In this document: positions 41,586 through 43,274 of the stretch, piece after piece
Position numbering within the stretch: the first letter of the stretch is position 1
Layout of the letters: each line of letters opens with the position of its first letter
DNA from: a bacterium
GTDB lineage: Bacteria; Patescibacteriota; Saccharimonadia; Saccharimonadales; JAUPVS01
Direction: 5' to 3'
Assembly: GCA_029780855.1 (NCBI GenBank)
Contig: JAKOXV010000024.1
Coordinates: 1 to 43,274 of the forward strand
Length of the DNA stretch: 43,274 bases
Made by a program: the position numbers and the translations under genes
The notes under the pieces: generated by a model
Databases searched by the model: none
The model's input: only the letters and a program-made list of their open reading frames with translations
Told to the model about the DNA's origin: nothing

Positions 41586-42886
41586 TACTTGGCCTCCTTG
41601 AAGGCTAGGGGAACCCTTTCTAGGTCATCGTCGTTAACTGACTGCATGCAGTTGACCGCCACCTCAACACCTTCGAGGATTTGACCCTTCTTGATGTGCT
41701 CATCGATGATGTTGGCTCGTCTGCCGAAACAGAACGAATTACCCATGCGGTACACCGGGTAGCTGCCGCGCCAGGACGATTTGGTACCGTCCCGGAGTTC
41801 ATCAGCATGCCAGTGACCACTGGGAAGAATCCGGAGGTCGAAATCTCCAAGATCGTACGTCTTCCCCTTGTAGGGCAACCGCGGCTTCACCAAGATGCTC
41901 AGACCGTCATTGACGACCCGTACTCCTGCCACCCCCTCCAAAGTGAGGAGTCGATCAAACTCCGATACCAGTTCTTCCTGAGACGGCAAAGCCTCCTCAA
42001 TATCGATACCTTCCCGTTGTTTGATCTCGGCAGAAACTTCGTTCAGCTCGTGCTGCGCCTGGGTGAGTAGTTGCCCGTAGTGGCGGAGCTGTTGCTGGAC
42101 ATGCTCACGGCGTACGTTGAGATGGTTCAGCATATTCTGACGCGCTTCCTTCGTTACCGAGGTGCGCAACGCCAGAAAGGCATGCAGGGCAGCAACGGGA
42201 GCTTCGACAAAGCGATAGCTCCCGGCTGTTTGAGCCTGAACCGTGCCACCGTTATGTGGAGTGTCTTCTGCCGCGACTTGTCGCCGCTTGGCTCGCACCC
42301 GTACGATGCTTACCAGGTAGAACGGCCATCCAATTGGTGTTAGCAGCACAAACAGGATTGGCCAGATTCGATGCCACTCGAAGTCCATGAGGTACTCATC
42401 TTCTTCGTAAGCACAGAAGACGTACACGCCAAACACGGTAGACATGATGGCCACAATAGAACCCCACACCAGCCAGCGATATACTGACCAGAACATGGAA
42501 AATCCATCATATCCGGCCGTATCCAGCTCCACCGGTTGCCCCGTATCGCTGATTGATTTGGCCGCATCAATGATGGCACTGTCGTTGGTAGTCAGCAGCT
42601 CGTTATCATGCATGGTGAGCATTTGCCGGGCAAATGCTTTACGAGCTTCGACCTGTGCTTCTGGAGCAAGGTCTTGGCCTACGGTCGTAACCGCATCCAT
42701 GAAGTGTTGGCGATCACTGGTGGTGACATCTCGGCTGGTAGTCGCACTACTGGCCCAGAGCATGATAACCAAGGCTCCAAGAAACAGGACGAAGCCTGCC
42801 AGAGCCAACATGAACCTGATTCCTTCACCATCGTTCAAGCTGTACAGACTGAAATGTCTCCAGTCATGTCGGTTTCTGAGACGCAT
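41585..42886 (-). CDS. Membrane-anchored protein with C-terminal E2-like domain
   Basis: 433 residues from the ATG at 42886 (ribosome site GAGG, 9 nt away; a GTG at 42901 is also in frame). Three helices lie at about residues 25-45, 138-160 and 174-196, and a coiled coil at 252-292. The last 120 residues (about 305-420) resemble prokaryotic E2/UBC-like folds: YDLGDFDLRILPSG, then SYPVYRMGNSFCFGRR, where family members have an HPH-like element followed by the catalytic cysteine (here Cys386), then helices ending in NCMQSVNDDD. The HPH is replaced by YPVY. The E2 reading is inference from motif order and operon. GC is lower in this gene's 5' part than in the next three genes. Confidence 0.72.
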   Translation of the reverse strand: MRLRNRHDWRHFSLYSLNDGEGIRFMLALAGFVLFLGALVIMLWASSATTSRDVTTSDRQHFMDAVTTVGQDLAPEAQVEARKAFARQMLTMHDNELLTTNDSAIIDAAKSISDTGQPVELDTAGYDGFSMFWSVYRWLVWGSIVAIMSTVFGVYVFCAYEEDEYLMDFEWHRIWPILFVLLTPIGWPFYLVSIVRVRAKRRQVAAEDTPHNGGTVQAQTAGSYRFVEAPVAALHAFLALRTSVTKEARQNMLNHLNVRREHVQQQLRHYGQLLTQAQHELNEVSAEIKQREGIDIEEALPSQEELVSEFDRLLTLEGVAGVRVVNDGLSILVKPRLPYKGKTYDLGDFDLRILPSGHWHADELRDGTKSSWRGSYPVYRMGNSFCFGRRANIIDEHIKKGQILEGVEVAVNCMQSVNDDDLERVPLAFKEAK

Positions 42887-42917
42887 GAATTGTAACCTCA
42901 CGTGTAGATGAACAGTA

Positions 42918-42971
42918 CTTTTTCTAGCGGTAAACGGGTACCGCTCGCTATCCGCTAACCGCTAGAAAAAG
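42918..42971. promoter_or_regulatory. Large inverted repeat in the leader of the ubiquitin-like operon
   Basis: CTTTTTCTAGCGGT (42918-42931) and ACCGCTAGAAAAAG (42958-42971) are perfectly complementary over 14 bp, about 32 nt before the start codon. The space between holds further CCGCT units (CCGCTCGCTATCCGCTAACC), so the block also looks like repeated operator sites. The T-run is on the 5' side on either strand, so it is not a normal terminator. Confidence 0.75.
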
Positions 42972-43021
42972 AGTATCCACACAACAAACAGGTTACGTCG
43001 TCGCCATATTCTTAAATTACA

Positions 43022-43041
43022 AAAGGCCATCCCTGGCCTTT
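43022..43041 (-). promoter_or_regulatory. 5'-terminal hairpin or attenuator of the ubiquitin-like operon
   Basis: AAAGGCC-AGGGAT-GGCCTTT on the minus strand, followed by TGT. It starts within a few bases of the predicted transcription start and could protect the 5' end or act as a leaky early terminator. Confidence 0.6.
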
Positions 43042-43049
43042 ATAACAGT

Positions 43050-43078
43050 ATTATACAATTTTAGTATGTTTTTTTCAA
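43050..43078 (-). promoter_or_regulatory. Near-consensus sigma70 promoter of the ubiquitin-like operon
   Basis: Minus strand: TTGAAA (43078-43073), 17-nt spacer, TATAAT (43055-43050). The leader before the first start codon is about 155 nt, long for this genome. Confidence 0.85.
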
Positions 43079-43117
43079 TCAGTTTTTGAGCCTTCTGCCC
43101 ACCCGTATAGGTAACGA

Positions 43118-43137
43118 TTCAATGCGTTTGCATTGAA
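43118..43137. repeat. Perfect hairpin between repeat copy 2 and the operon promoter
   Basis: TTCAATGC-GTTT-GCATTGAA, an 8-bp perfect stem with a 4-nt loop, about 40 bp upstream of the -35 box. It may be an operator or the end of an upstream transcript; no T-run is present. Confidence 0.5.
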
Positions 43138-43157
43138 CGGTTGCATATAGGGGTGTT

Positions 43158-43250
43158 GCACGGAGTGGTTGATTCAGAAGAGGGAAGAGTCTTACGCTGG
43201 AGGCGTAATGCTCGATTCCATTCTGAACCAACACACTCACGTGACCTGAA
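43158..43250. repeat. 93-bp structured direct repeat, copy 2
   Basis: Identical to 39913-40005. The bases after each copy differ but keep the same form: copy 1 ends CCTGAAATTCAGGATTTG; copy 2 ends CCTGAA, then GGCTAGAAGCC, then CAGGATTTG. Both make a hairpin with CCTG/CAGG at its base, so the repeat unit probably extends to about 40016 and 43270. The two copies bracket the ubiquitin-like operon. Confidence 0.93.
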
Positions 43251-43274
43251 GGCTAGAAGCCCAGGATTTGGAAC

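Noticed and set aside
41061-41684. Plus-strand frame opposite the JAMM gene
   Set aside because: It is a shadow of the GC-rich minus-strand gene, whose JAMM motif is intact; it also crosses the junction with the next gene.
39913-43250. Terminal inverted repeats of a DDE transposon
   Set aside because: The 93-bp copies are in direct, not inverted, orientation and no transposase is encoded between them.
1-43274. Alternative genetic code with TGA as glycine (Gracilibacteria/SR1)
   Set aside because: Several genes end properly at TGA with start overlaps (JAMM, E1-like, ExoIII, methyltransferase), so TGA is a stop here.

Overview
The window looks like the chromosome of a member of the Patescibacteria (CPR), most probably a Candidatus Saccharibacteria (TM7) lineage. 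This is inferred from gene content and style, not from a marker gene: short operons, a type II NADH dehydrogenase with a minimal cytochrome bd oxidase, MacB-type ABC exporters, a sortase, very large surface proteins, standard stop codons including TGA, and start codons that often lie only 6-9 nt after a -10 box (leaderless transcripts). Most of the window is moderate in GC. Four blocks are visibly richer in GC (27810-28505, 39096-39440, 40047-41585, and partly 41585-42886) and look acquired. Layout: 1-471 is the start of a membrane glycosyltransferase leaving the left edge. 541-4717 holds two MacB-type ABC modules facing each other. The second is downstream of, and probably cotranscribed with, a 2047-residue surface protein (4719-10862) whose LamG domain is split by 14 propeller-type repeats. 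11064-13211 is an MMPL exporter. 13213-17845 (minus) encodes cytochrome bd (cydA, cydB) and a sensor kinase. A FAD-linked dehydrogenase (minus) and an NDH-2 (plus) diverge at 19.6 kb. Together they form a short aerobic electron chain from NADH and a hydroxyacid through quinone to O2. ExoD-like, Nramp-like, aldo/keto reductase, YtxH and GlsB-like stress proteins follow. A third MacB module (24932-27012, minus), tRNA-Ser(GGA) and a possible structured RNA (27554-27717) lead to the first GC-rich cassette, a short SPFH-like membrane protein. 28650-33171 is a housekeeping run (exonuclease III, Nudix hydrolase, methyltransferase, HAD phosphatase, NNRD-like protein, unknown). Then come tRNA-Leu(CAA), a sortase, a PEGA protein, two membrane proteins and gltX. 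The right end (38.9-43.3 kb) is the accessory region and the most interesting part. A four-gene, translationally coupled operon on the minus strand encodes a membrane-anchored protein with a C-terminal E2-like domain, a JAMM/JAB isopeptidase, a ThiF/E1-like enzyme and a ubiquitin-like beta-grasp protein: all the parts of a ubiquitin-type conjugation and deconjugation pathway. The operon has a near-consensus sigma70 promoter and a 5' leader full of inverted repeats. It is bracketed by two identical 93-bp direct repeats, each an imperfect palindrome. Directly next to the inner repeat, in the 5' UTR of a small coiled-coil gene, is a complete type III hammerhead ribozyme whose stem III reaches into the repeat. 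To its left are a 114-residue orphan gene with its own strong promoter and hairpin leader, and the stump of a zinc-ribbon gene ending in a fold-back inverted repeat, which marks a rearrangement junction.
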